Origin: JAUZPB01 sp037140715
GTDB lineage: Bacteria > Bacteroidota > Ignavibacteria > Ignavibacteriales > SURF-24
DNA: 5,368 bases
Assembly (NCBI GenBank): GCA_037140715.1
Contig: JBAXDX010000127.1
Location: 1 to 5,368, forward strand
Direction: 5' to 3'
Shown: piece after piece, positions 1 through 4,885 of the stretch
How positions within the stretch are numbered: position 1 is the first letter of the stretch
How the letters are laid out: the number at the start of each line of letters is the position of its first letter
Notes under the pieces: model-generated
Seen by the model: only the letters and a program-made list of their open reading frames with translations
Databases searched by the model: none
What the model was told of the DNA's origin: nothing
Program-made: the position numbers and the translations under genes

Positions 1-132
1 GCGGGTAATTCATATAGCTTTCTTTGTATTTTTCCTCAACTTATTGAGATGTTACCTTAAAACTATTATCCGGGAGTATTATTTCTGAACCTAAATAAAA
101 AAACAAAGCAAAACAGGCAGGGAATTTCGTAT

Positions 133-696
133 ATGAAAAAAAACTCAGATAATGCAGAAATATTTCTTAATCGAGGGGCTACTAAAGATGACTTAAACGA
201 TTACACAGGAGCAATAGCAGATTATACCGAAGCAGTCAGAATCAAGCCTGATTATGCAGATGCTTATTACAATCGCGGAATTGCTAAAAAAAAATTAAAT
301 GATTATAATGGAGCAATAGCAGATTATACTGAAGCTGTCAGAATCAACCCTGATTTCGCAGAGGCATATAACAATCGCGGGATTGCTAAAGTTACCTTAA
401 ACGATTACACAGGAGCAATAGTAGATTTTACCAGAGTAATTGAAATTAACCCTGATTACGCAGAGGCATATTGCAATCGAGGGGTTGCTAAATTTGACTT
501 AAAAGATTACTACGGAGCAATAGCAGATTTTACCGAAGCAATCAGAATCAAGCCGGATCATGCATCTGCATATAACAATCGCGGGATTGCTAAAGAATTA
601 GCGGGAGATAATAGCGGAGCCTGTAATGACTGGAGAAGAGCTGGTGAACTTGGAAATGCTAAGGCTTATGATTTAATAAATCAGTATTGTAAATAG
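133..696 (+). CDS. Tetratricopeptide (TPR) repeat protein, 187 aa
   Basis: This is a soluble helical-repeat scaffold expected to mediate protein-protein contacts; its partner is unknown. Five consecutive 34-residue units are visible at residues 8-41, 42-75, 76-109, 110-143 and 144-177. Each begins with an A-x-A-Y-x-NRG-x-AK type helix A, followed by GAIADYTEA (or a close variant) and an I-[KN]-PD-[YFH] turn. The fifth unit is degenerate and merges into a capping segment (GACNDWRRAGELG, then a final LINQYCK), a common end for bacterial TPR proteins. No signal peptide or membrane helix is seen, so it is probably cytoplasmic. The ATG at 133 is preceded by AGGGA at 119-123, a plausible if slightly distant ribosome binding site; no clear promoter was found in 1-132. 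The units are also very similar at DNA level, which suggests recent internal duplication. Its stop codon lies one base before repeat element A. The fold is certain; the function is not. Confidence 0.93.
   Translation: MKKNSDNAEIFLNRGATKDDLNDYTGAIADYTEAVRIKPDYADAYYNRGIAKKKLNDYNGAIADYTEAVRINPDFAEAYNNRGIAKVTLNDYTGAIVDFTRVIEINPDYAEAYCNRGVAKFDLKDYYGAIADFTEAIRIKPDHASAYNNRGIAKELAGDNSGACNDWRRAGELGNAKAYDLINQYCK
154..663 (+). repeat. Internal tandem array of about 102-bp TPR-coding units
   Basis: Five units of 102 bp encode the TPRs (154-255, 256-357, 358-459, 460-561, 562-663). Identity is not uniform. Bases 192-217 are identical to 396-421 (26 bp), and 364-391 to 568-595 (28 bp); both pairs are 204 bp apart, exactly two units. 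This suggests that part of the array grew by duplication of two-unit blocks rather than one unit at a time. Such arrays can change length by slippage or unequal recombination. Confidence 0.85.
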
Positions 697-697
697 T

Positions 698-932
698 CGC
701 GTTATTACAAAGTCGCTGGTATCCTTCCCCTGGTGGTATCCGGTCAGGAGAAGGCGATAAATAAATGAGGCTACGGAGTCGGCTGTATACCCCTAAAAAA
801 GTATCTGTGATAGAAATCACAAATAATGTACAGATGCGGGGATTAACTGTTTACTGCGAACAGATACGCAGGAAATGGTACATTTTGCGAACGATTACGT
901 ATATCATTTTTAATACAAATTTATTATGTCGC
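698..932 (+). repeat. Composite repeat element A (first copy)
   Basis: Three blocks recur in the same order and orientation near the right edge of the window. Block 1 at 698-724 matches 4932-4958 with one mismatch. Block 2 at 740-770 matches 5098-5128 with one mismatch. Block 3 at 836-932 matches 5131-5227 with six mismatches, all transitions; its last 55 bases (878-932) are identical. The blocks are separated by unlike spacers of 15 and 65 bp here, against 139 and 2 bp in copy B, so the element is a mosaic. A GTCGCYGGT word occurs near both ends here (712-720 and 928-936). No transposase is encoded. It could be a non-autonomous mobile element, a recombination site remnant, or a conserved regulatory or small-RNA unit. 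Confidence 0.8.
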
Positions 933-941
933 CGGTTTTAA
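765..941 (+). CDS. Possible small ORF inside repeat element A, 58 aa
   Basis: An ATG at 765 opens a 58-codon frame running through block 3 of element A to TAA at 939-941. The purine-rich GGAGAAGG at 747-754 could serve as a ribosome binding site, although the core GGAG is 14 bases from the ATG, which is long. The predicted product is basic near its N-terminus and in the middle (VYCEQIRRKW), then has a hydrophobic stretch (YILRTITYIIFNTNLLC) that might insert in a membrane. I recognise no family. In copy B the same frame is recognisable, but a TGG codon is TAG there, leaving 16 codons. Three of the six block-3 differences fall at synonymous third positions, a weak hint of past coding. It may equally be a chance open frame in a non-coding repeat. 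Confidence 0.22.
   Translation: MRLRSRLYTPKKVSVIEITNNVQMRGLTVYCEQIRRKWYILRTITYIIFNTNLLCRRF
806..821. promoter_or_regulatory. CRP/FNR-type palindrome (TGTGA-N6-TCACA)
   Basis: The sequence TGTGATAGAAATCACA is an exact match to the half-sites TGTGA and TCACA with the standard six-base spacing, and the symmetry extends one more base inward (TGTGAT/ATCACA). This is the binding pattern known for CRP-family regulators. It lies in the 771-835 spacer that is specific to repeat copy A, so copy B lacks it. It is about 310 bp upstream of the promoter proposed for the MerR operon, far for a classical activator site. It may serve an unseen promoter, or simply form a small hairpin in RNA. Confidence 0.4.
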
Positions 942-1116
942 CATTCAACTGTTAAATTAAGAGGCTCAACGGAGTCAGGTCAGTACAAAAATTATGTATT
1001 GATTTTGTTGTTCGTAAAATATTCATCCAGCAAATACGCCGATGACCGCCGGACAGGGAAACTACAGGCAGAGCCTGTCCGTTAAGCACAATATCAAAAA
1101 TAATAGCATATCACAC
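942..1116. other. Upstream leader region with a GC-rich hairpin
   Basis: No gene is supported here. The most notable structure is a perfect 8-bp stem, CGGACAGG at 1050-1057 pairing with CCTGTCCG at 1074-1081 across a 16-base loop. No T-run follows on either strand, so it is not a typical intrinsic terminator. At 961-978 a segment resembling 767-782 of element A (GAGGCT, then ACGGAGTC) reappears with small insertions, as if a fragment of the repeat were iterated just beyond its end. Confidence 0.5.
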
Positions 1117-1145
1117 TTGACAGTACCGCTGTTATGCTGTATATT
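1117..1145 (+). promoter_or_regulatory. Sigma70-type promoter of the MerR-VWA operon, with dyad in the spacer
   Basis: A perfect -35 box TTGACA (1117-1122) is followed after exactly 17 bp by TATATT (1140-1145), a good -10 box. Transcription would start near 1152, leaving a leader of about 8-10 nt that begins within or next to the ribosome binding site. The dyad ACAG-N5-CTGT (1120-1123 and 1129-1132) overlaps the -35 box and spacer, where MerR-family proteins bind. It is therefore a candidate autoregulatory operator for the adjacent gene. The 17-bp spacing differs from the 19-20 bp typical of promoters activated by DNA distortion in classical MerR systems, so simple repression is more likely. 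The promoter match is seen; the regulation is inferred. Confidence 0.6.
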
Positions 1146-1160
1146 TCAGCAGGAGAAAAA

Positions 1161-1754
1161 ATGGAAAAGACTTATTCTATTTCAGAGCTTGAAAAGATAA
1201 CCGGTCTGAGCCGCAGAACGATTCACTACTATACCATGGAAAAGCTTATTGCCCCTCCCGATGGCGCGGGCAGTTCGGCAAAATATGGCGAAGAGAATCT
1301 GCTCAGGCTGATATTAATTATCCATATGCAGAAGTCGCACATCCGGCTTACGGGCATCAGGGAAGCTCTTGAATCAATGACGACTGAGGATATGAGATGC
1401 CTTATTGATGAAATAAACACATCCAGGGCTGCATGGGATTTTGAATCCATAAAAAACTGGTTAAACGGCAATTCTGCCGTAAATCACAGTTTGCAAAGTG
1501 CACCTGCAGATTCCCGGGTCAGTAAGATGAATTATTCCTTTGTTTCGAAGCCACAGGCGGATATAAATGTTTCCGTGAACTCATCCGGCAGCGGCTATCT
1601 CAGACAGCTTAAGAGAAAACCCGTAGTCACGGATTCTTTCTGGAAAAGATTAACTGTTATTGACGGACTGGAAATTAATATCAGAAGCGATGTGGAAGAG
1701 CTGCACGGGCAGATTCTTCTGCCGTTTATAGAACAAATAAAAAAAATAATCTAA
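1161..1754 (+). CDS. MerR-family transcriptional regulator, 197 aa
   Basis: This is a predicted DNA-binding regulator. Residues about 4-70 form a MerR-type winged helix-turn-helix: YSISELEKITGLSRRTIHYY is the HTH with the characteristic R-T-[IV]-x-Y-Y end, followed by a wing with KYGEEN and a helix rich in Leu and Ile. Residues about 75-100 (IRLTGIREALE) match the second MerR helical element. The middle, about 105-150, is polar and low-complexity. The C-terminus, about 160-197 (SFWKRLTVIDGLEINIR, then HGQILLPFIEQIKKI), looks like a small folded module of unknown ligand; no cysteine pattern typical of metal sensors is present. An ATG at 1134 is also in frame, but it lies inside the promoter and has no ribosome binding site. 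The ATG at 1161 follows AGGAG at 1151-1155 and was chosen. The VWA gene starts 14 bp after its stop, so the two are surely co-transcribed. Confidence 0.9.
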   Translation: MEKTYSISELEKITGLSRRTIHYYTMEKLIAPPDGAGSSAKYGEENLLRLILIIHMQKSHIRLTGIREALESMTTEDMRCLIDEINTSRAAWDFESIKNWLNGNSAVNHSLQSAPADSRVSKMNYSFVSKPQADINVSVNSSGSGYLRQLKRKPVVTDSFWKRLTVIDGLEINIRSDVEELHGQILLPFIEQIKKII

Positions 1755-1768
1755 AAAGAGGGGTAATT

Positions 1769-3286
1769 ATGTTCTCATCGGAACTGAAAATGGATTTTGA
1801 TAAAATCCCGGTATCTCAGAATTTTAATATCAGACTGTTAATCCGTATTTCTGCGGAATCCGACAGTATTTCAGAAAGACCTCAGCTGAACCTTGGAATA
1901 GTGCTTGACCGTTCGGGATCAATGGAAGGGAATAAACTCAGTTATGTAAAAATGGCGGCTTCAAATCTGATTTCCAGACTGGCAGAAAATGATATCTGCT
2001 CTGTAACAGTCTTTGACGATCGCATTGACGTTCTGACAGAGCCGGTACATGCGGGGGACATTCATAATTATGACAGTATAACAGCCGGCATTGAAGCCCG
2101 TGGCAACACATGTCTGAGCGGGGGGTTTCAGAAAGGATTCGATCTGGTCGGAAAAAATATAACCGGAAATAATATTTCGCGAATACTGTTGCTTACAGAC
2201 GGGTTAGCCAATAAAGGCGTGACAGATACGGATGCGTTATCCGGATTGTCAGGATCATTTATGGCAAAATCTGTTACGACTACTACTATAGGAGTCGGGA
2301 ATAATTATGATGAAGTGTTAATGGGAGCAATTGCGCACTCAGGTGGCGGGAATACATATTTTATTGAAAATCCGGACGATGCGCCGGGCATTTTTCAGGA
2401 AGAACTGGGTTATCTGATCAGTATTGCGGCAACAGATGTCTCAGTTGTTTTTACTCCGAAAGTACGCGGGCTTAAGGTTTCGCAGCTTAATAACTACAGG
2501 CAAAACGGTACGAATTCCTATGAAATCGGGGATATTTACTCTGGTCAGGGAAAAATTCTGATACTTGAAACAGAAATTCCTCCACAGCACGAACAGGGCA
2601 GTATTGATCTGGCGGATATAAGAATAAATTACAGGGACGTTAATAAAGACGGAATGCCTCTGGAAACAGTTGAAAAAACGGCAGTCATAAGCGTTGTATC
2701 TGCCGGAGAGTTTTCATTGCAGCAGGCCGGTCATGATGTTACTCTTAACGCGGCCCTGCTTTATATTGCGGATATTAAGTCCCGGATGATGAAACTGGCA
2801 AATCAGGGGAAATTTAAGGAAGCGTCTGAAACAGCATCTGCTACAGTAACAGGACTGGAAGCACTCGGGATTAAAGATACTGTTCTTGATAATGAAATTC
2901 AGGATCTGAAAATAAGAGCAAAGGGTTTTGATGAAAGAGGTGAAAAATATTACTCGCCCCGCGAGAAAAAGAGAATGTACTATGAATCGGAAATGGTATT
3001 AAAAAACTCTCTTCCGCAATACGATTCCATGAAATCGCGCCGGAAGGAAGATCTGATACTGAAGAACCAGGGAAGAAAGTACAAAAACGGGGATATACTG
3101 GAAGCTGTGGTACTTAGAAATGAAACTCCTTATGTCATAGTAAATTTGCTGGATAAACGGTATGATAATGAATTCAGATTTAAATATTCTGCAGGCTTGC
3201 CGGAGGGCGAAACAGTACAGGTATCAGTAGCTGAATGCAGTAATAATTCTATTGTTAAAATACTATTTATCAGGTGGCTTCGGTGA
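1769..3286 (+). CDS. VWA-domain (MIDAS) protein, cytoplasmic, 505 aa
   Basis: Residues about 38-215 form a von Willebrand factor A domain with a complete metal-ion-dependent adhesion site: D47-x-S49-x-S51 (DRSGSM), T114 in GNTCLSGG and D144 in LLTDG. It should bind a divalent cation and a partner protein. Residues about 216-320 resemble the beta-rich segment that follows VWA in YfbK-like and 'Ca-activated chloride channel'-type proteins. About 325-415 is helical and charged. A final beta-rich piece at about 425-505 (KNGDILEAVVL, VIVNLLDKRYDNEFRF, PEGETVQVSV) is unrecognised. There is no signal peptide or transmembrane segment, so the 'channel' label should not be applied; an intracellular scaffold or chaperone-like role is more likely. 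AGAGGGG at 1757-1763 gives a strong ribosome binding site 5 bases before the ATG. It is the second gene of the MerR operon. The VWA fold is certain; the biological role is unknown. Confidence 0.93.
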   Translation: MFSSELKMDFDKIPVSQNFNIRLLIRISAESDSISERPQLNLGIVLDRSGSMEGNKLSYVKMAASNLISRLAENDICSVTVFDDRIDVLTEPVHAGDIHNYDSITAGIEARGNTCLSGGFQKGFDLVGKNITGNNISRILLLTDGLANKGVTDTDALSGLSGSFMAKSVTTTTIGVGNNYDEVLMGAIAHSGGGNTYFIENPDDAPGIFQEELGYLISIAATDVSVVFTPKVRGLKVSQLNNYRQNGTNSYEIGDIYSGQGKILILETEIPPQHEQGSIDLADIRINYRDVNKDGMPLETVEKTAVISVVSAGEFSLQQAGHDVTLNAALLYIADIKSRMMKLANQGKFKEASETASATVTGLEALGIKDTVLDNEIQDLKIRAKGFDERGEKYYSPREKKRMYYESEMVLKNSLPQYDSMKSRRKEDLILKNQGRKYKNGDILEAVVLRNETPYVIVNLLDKRYDNEFRFKYSAGLPEGETVQVSVAECSNNSIVKILFIRWLR

Positions 3287-3402
3287 AAGAGCATATCCGG
3301 CTTTTATTTATGTATAAATTTATCTTTAACCCCGAAGCCCCGGAGGATATGAGACTTCCTGAGCATAACCGGGTAAAGACTTTCCTGACCGGAAAGGACT
3401 GA
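3283..3402 (+). CDS. Possible translationally coupled small ORF, 39 aa
   Basis: A GTG start overlaps the VWA stop codon in the arrangement GTGA, the classical geometry for translational coupling. It is preceded at good distance by AGGTGG (3272-3277) inside the VWA gene. The frame runs 39 codons to TGA at 3400-3402. The product begins MKEHIRLLFMYKFIFNPEAP (with GTG read as Met) and ends FLTGKD; I recognise no family. The first 16 residues are hydrophobic and basic, the rest polar. It may be a real small partner of the VWA protein, the start of a gene whose remainder was lost, or chance. The 3' end overlaps the left arm of the inverted repeat at 3381-3480. Confidence 0.3.
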   Translation: MKEHIRLLFMYKFIFNPEAPEDMRLPEHNRVKTFLTGKD

Positions 3403-3832
3403 GACCGTACACAGAGCAGGCAAAGGTAAAGAAAGAGGCATGGTAATCAGCCCGGGAACCACACTTCTCCGGTCAGGAAACTGCGACTTAATCTTTGCCT
3501 TTTGAGACTAAAAAGGACTGATATCTGACATACTGCTGAATCCGTGTCTGTTATTATCTTTCCGGTCCCGGCAGTTTTGTTACAATTATATCTTTTGTAA
3601 ACTCTTCGATTCTGCTCATTCTGTTTATGTTTACAGGCGGGCTCATAACTACCGGTGTAAACGGTTGTGTCTTTGTATGCTTTGCGGAGTTGTACATTCT
3701 TTAATTCATCGGATAGAATATCCGGACTATACCGGTTTTCATTATGTATTCCGTTACGGGCTGTAACCCTGAATATTTTGTTAAATGTCTTTTTTATTTT
3801 CTTGTTTTTTAAGTAATAAACGGAGGTTCGGT
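3287..3832. other. Long spacer between VWA and ARPP-1 genes
   Basis: Apart from the possible 39-codon ORF at its start, this 546-base stretch has no convincing gene on either strand. Several inverted repeats are present. GGCTTCGG at 3276-3283 pairs with CCGAAGCC at 3332-3339. ATTTAT-N2-ATAAAT lies in the AT-rich part near 3306-3319. GTTAC-N5-GTAAC lies at 3753-3767. A 13-bp pair is described separately. Short frames on both strands and the loss of any long gene suggest decayed sequence or a structured RNA. I see no clear promoter for the ARPP-1 gene. That gene is either read through from the MerR operon or has a promoter that does not match the consensus. Confidence 0.5.
3381..3480. repeat. 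13-bp perfect inverted repeat with 74-base interior
   Basis: TTTCCTGACCGGA at 3381-3393 is the exact reverse complement of TCCGGTCAGGAAA at 3468-3480. The left arm can alternatively fold on itself (CTTTCC at 3380-3385 with GGAAAG at 3391-3396 around TGACC), so two mutually exclusive RNA structures are possible. The word CCGGTCAGGA also occurs in repeat element A at 740-748 and beyond. No T-run follows the right arm, which argues against a simple terminator. It could be the ends of a small non-autonomous element or the closing stem of an RNA. Confidence 0.55.
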
Positions 3833-4744
3833 ATGTTAAGCAAAGTACTTTCTTTTCAGTCTTTCGGCAGTCTTTCAGTTGTTCAGATTGCTACAGTTAA
3901 CCGGAATACTTTTAATTTTGTCTCCGGAACCGGAGCAATCAAGAGCGGTCAGGCTGAAGTAGTCGAAACCAGTGAGTCAGGCAGTGTCAATAATCTGCTT
4001 GTTATTAACCATTCCGGTGAGTTTATATTTTTTATGGATGGAGATATTCTTTCAGGTGCAAAACAAAACAGAGTGTTCAATACTTCTGTTCTTCTGGCTC
4101 CTGAATCAAAGTCAGTAATTCCCGTAAGCTGTGTTGAAAGCGGAAGATGGAATTACAAATCAGGTAAATTTAATTCAACAGCCTATTCTGCTCCTACAAA
4201 GCTGAGGGCTGATAAGGCAGAACAGATTTCTGATTCATTAAAAGAGGAAAAAGGATATTATGCAGACCAGGGCAAAGTATGGAGTAATGTTGAGTCTTAT
4301 TCTGACAGACACCACTCCAAATCCGGTACTTCATGCCTGAGTGACGTATTTGATACCAAGGAAAAGGATTTTGAGGTTTTTCTGAGCCAGTACAAAGTTT
4401 CCGAGGGGGCTAATGCGCTTGCTATTTTTATTGACAAAAAATTAATGAACACTGAGGTTTTCGGACGTACTGATATTTATGATGAATACTTCCCAAAACT
4501 GTTGAAAGGTGCGGCTCTTGAAGCTTTCGAATTAAAATCGGACAGTAATGATCTGAAAGAGGCAGAAGCTTCATATAAGGCAGTGACCTTCCTGGATAAG
4601 TTTGATAATATAGAATTTGATGAGCATAAGGGTGCGGGTGTGGGAATTGAAAAAAGATTCAGTACTGCGGAAATTACCGGTTTTGAATTGAATTATAACA
4701 ATAACCTGATTCACCTTACTTCATTAAACAGGAATCTTAAATAG
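3833..4744 (+). CDS. ARPP-1 family domain protein, 303 aa
   Basis: The protein matches my knowledge of the ARPP-1 family ('ARG and rhodanese-phosphatase-superfamily-associated protein'), whose biochemical activity is not established. Diagnostic segments are GDILSGAKQNR (residues 70-80), the hydrophobic strand and turn LLAPESKSVIPVSCVESGRW (87-106) and YYADQGKVWSNVE (142-154). The block ANALAIFIDKKLMNTEVFG (193-211) looks like a second alpha/beta core strand and turn. Conserved polar residues in GAKQNR and SCVE..RW look like a candidate active or ligand-binding site. No signal peptide or membrane helix is seen, and the length fits a single full-length domain. An upstream in-frame ATG at 3785 would add 16 residues but lacks a ribosome binding site. 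The ATG at 3833 follows CGGAGG at 3821-3826 and was chosen. A terminator-like hairpin and then a HAD gene remnant follow. ARPP-1 genes are known to neighbour phosphatase and ADP-ribosylglycohydrolase genes, which fits the HAD remnant. Family assignment is fairly sure; function is unknown. Confidence 0.82.
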   Translation: MLSKVLSFQSFGSLSVVQIATVNRNTFNFVSGTGAIKSGQAEVVETSESGSVNNLLVINHSGEFIFFMDGDILSGAKQNRVFNTSVLLAPESKSVIPVSCVESGRWNYKSGKFNSTAYSAPTKLRADKAEQISDSLKEEKGYYADQGKVWSNVESYSDRHHSKSGTSCLSDVFDTKEKDFEVFLSQYKVSEGANALAIFIDKKLMNTEVFGRTDIYDEYFPKLLKGAALEAFELKSDSNDLKEAEASYKAVTFLDKFDNIEFDEHKGAGVGIEKRFSTAEITGFELNYNNNLIHLTSLNRNLK

Positions 4745-4755
4745 CTTTATTGCAC

Positions 4756-4796
4756 GGGCGGACTGATATGTTTCAATCCGCTCTGTATTAATTTTT
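4756..4796 (+). terminator. Possible intrinsic terminator after the ARPP-1 gene
   Basis: A stem of GCGGACTGA (4758-4766) with TCAATCCGC (4773-4781) closes a 6-base loop with one C-A mismatch. It can be extended outward by a G-U and a G-C pair to 4756 and 4783. The T-rich stretch ATTTTTA lies about seven bases beyond the stem, farther than ideal. It sits 12 bases after the ARPP-1 stop and before the HAD remnant, so termination may be partial. Confidence 0.45.
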
Positions 4797-4810
4797 ACAA
4801 AAGGAGCCAT

Positions 4811-4885
4811 TTGATATTAGCAACAGATTTTGACGGAACAACTGCTGAAAACGATTATCCCGGAACAGGCCGGCTGATACTGTAG
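4811..4885 (+). pseudogene. Truncated HAD-superfamily hydrolase (N-terminal remnant)
   Basis: A TTG start at 4811 is preceded by AAAGGAG (4800-4806), a near-ideal ribosome binding site. The 24-residue frame reads MILATDFDGTTAENDYPGTG and then RLIL before TAG at 4883-4885. DFDGT is HAD motif I (D6, D8, T10), with the nucleophile Asp and the acid/base Asp two residues later. The continuation EN-D-YP-x-x-G is typical of a small, stand-alone HAD hydrolase group whose members continue with a motif II region. Here motifs II-IV and the whole Rossmann core are absent, so it cannot be an active phosphatase. The sequence stops resembling the family just after position 4870, and repeat element B begins at 4932. 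This suggests the rest was deleted or replaced during arrival of the repeat. It lay 66 bp downstream of the ARPP-1 gene and was probably co-regulated. Confidence 0.75.

Noticed and set aside
1..88. Possible C-terminal end of an upstream gene; two forward frames are open to stops at 60 and 88.
   Set aside because: Both are too short to choose between, neither resembles a known protein, and no terminator follows.
850..915. A short minus-strand frame (MIYVIVRKMY...) kept open in both repeat copies.
   Set aside because: It is only 18 codons, without a ribosome binding site; survival in both copies is expected because the copies are nearly identical.
1229..1471. An 80-codon open frame on the minus strand.
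   Set aside because: It lies entirely inside the MerR gene on the opposite strand, has no recognisable domain, and is a shadow of the coding sequence.
1769..3286. Annotation of the VWA protein as a calcium-activated chloride channel.
   Set aside because: No transmembrane segment or signal peptide is present; that family label is a known misnomer for soluble VWA proteins.
3380..3480. A retron-like non-coding RNA.
   Set aside because: There is no reverse transcriptase gene anywhere in the window and no further retron-specific structure could be seen.
3554..3697. A 47-codon minus-strand frame (starts MYNSAKHTKT, ends KLPGPER) in the long spacer.
   Set aside because: The amino-acid mix looks protein-like, but there is no ribosome binding site, no known family and no neighbour on that strand; it may be a relic but cannot be supported.
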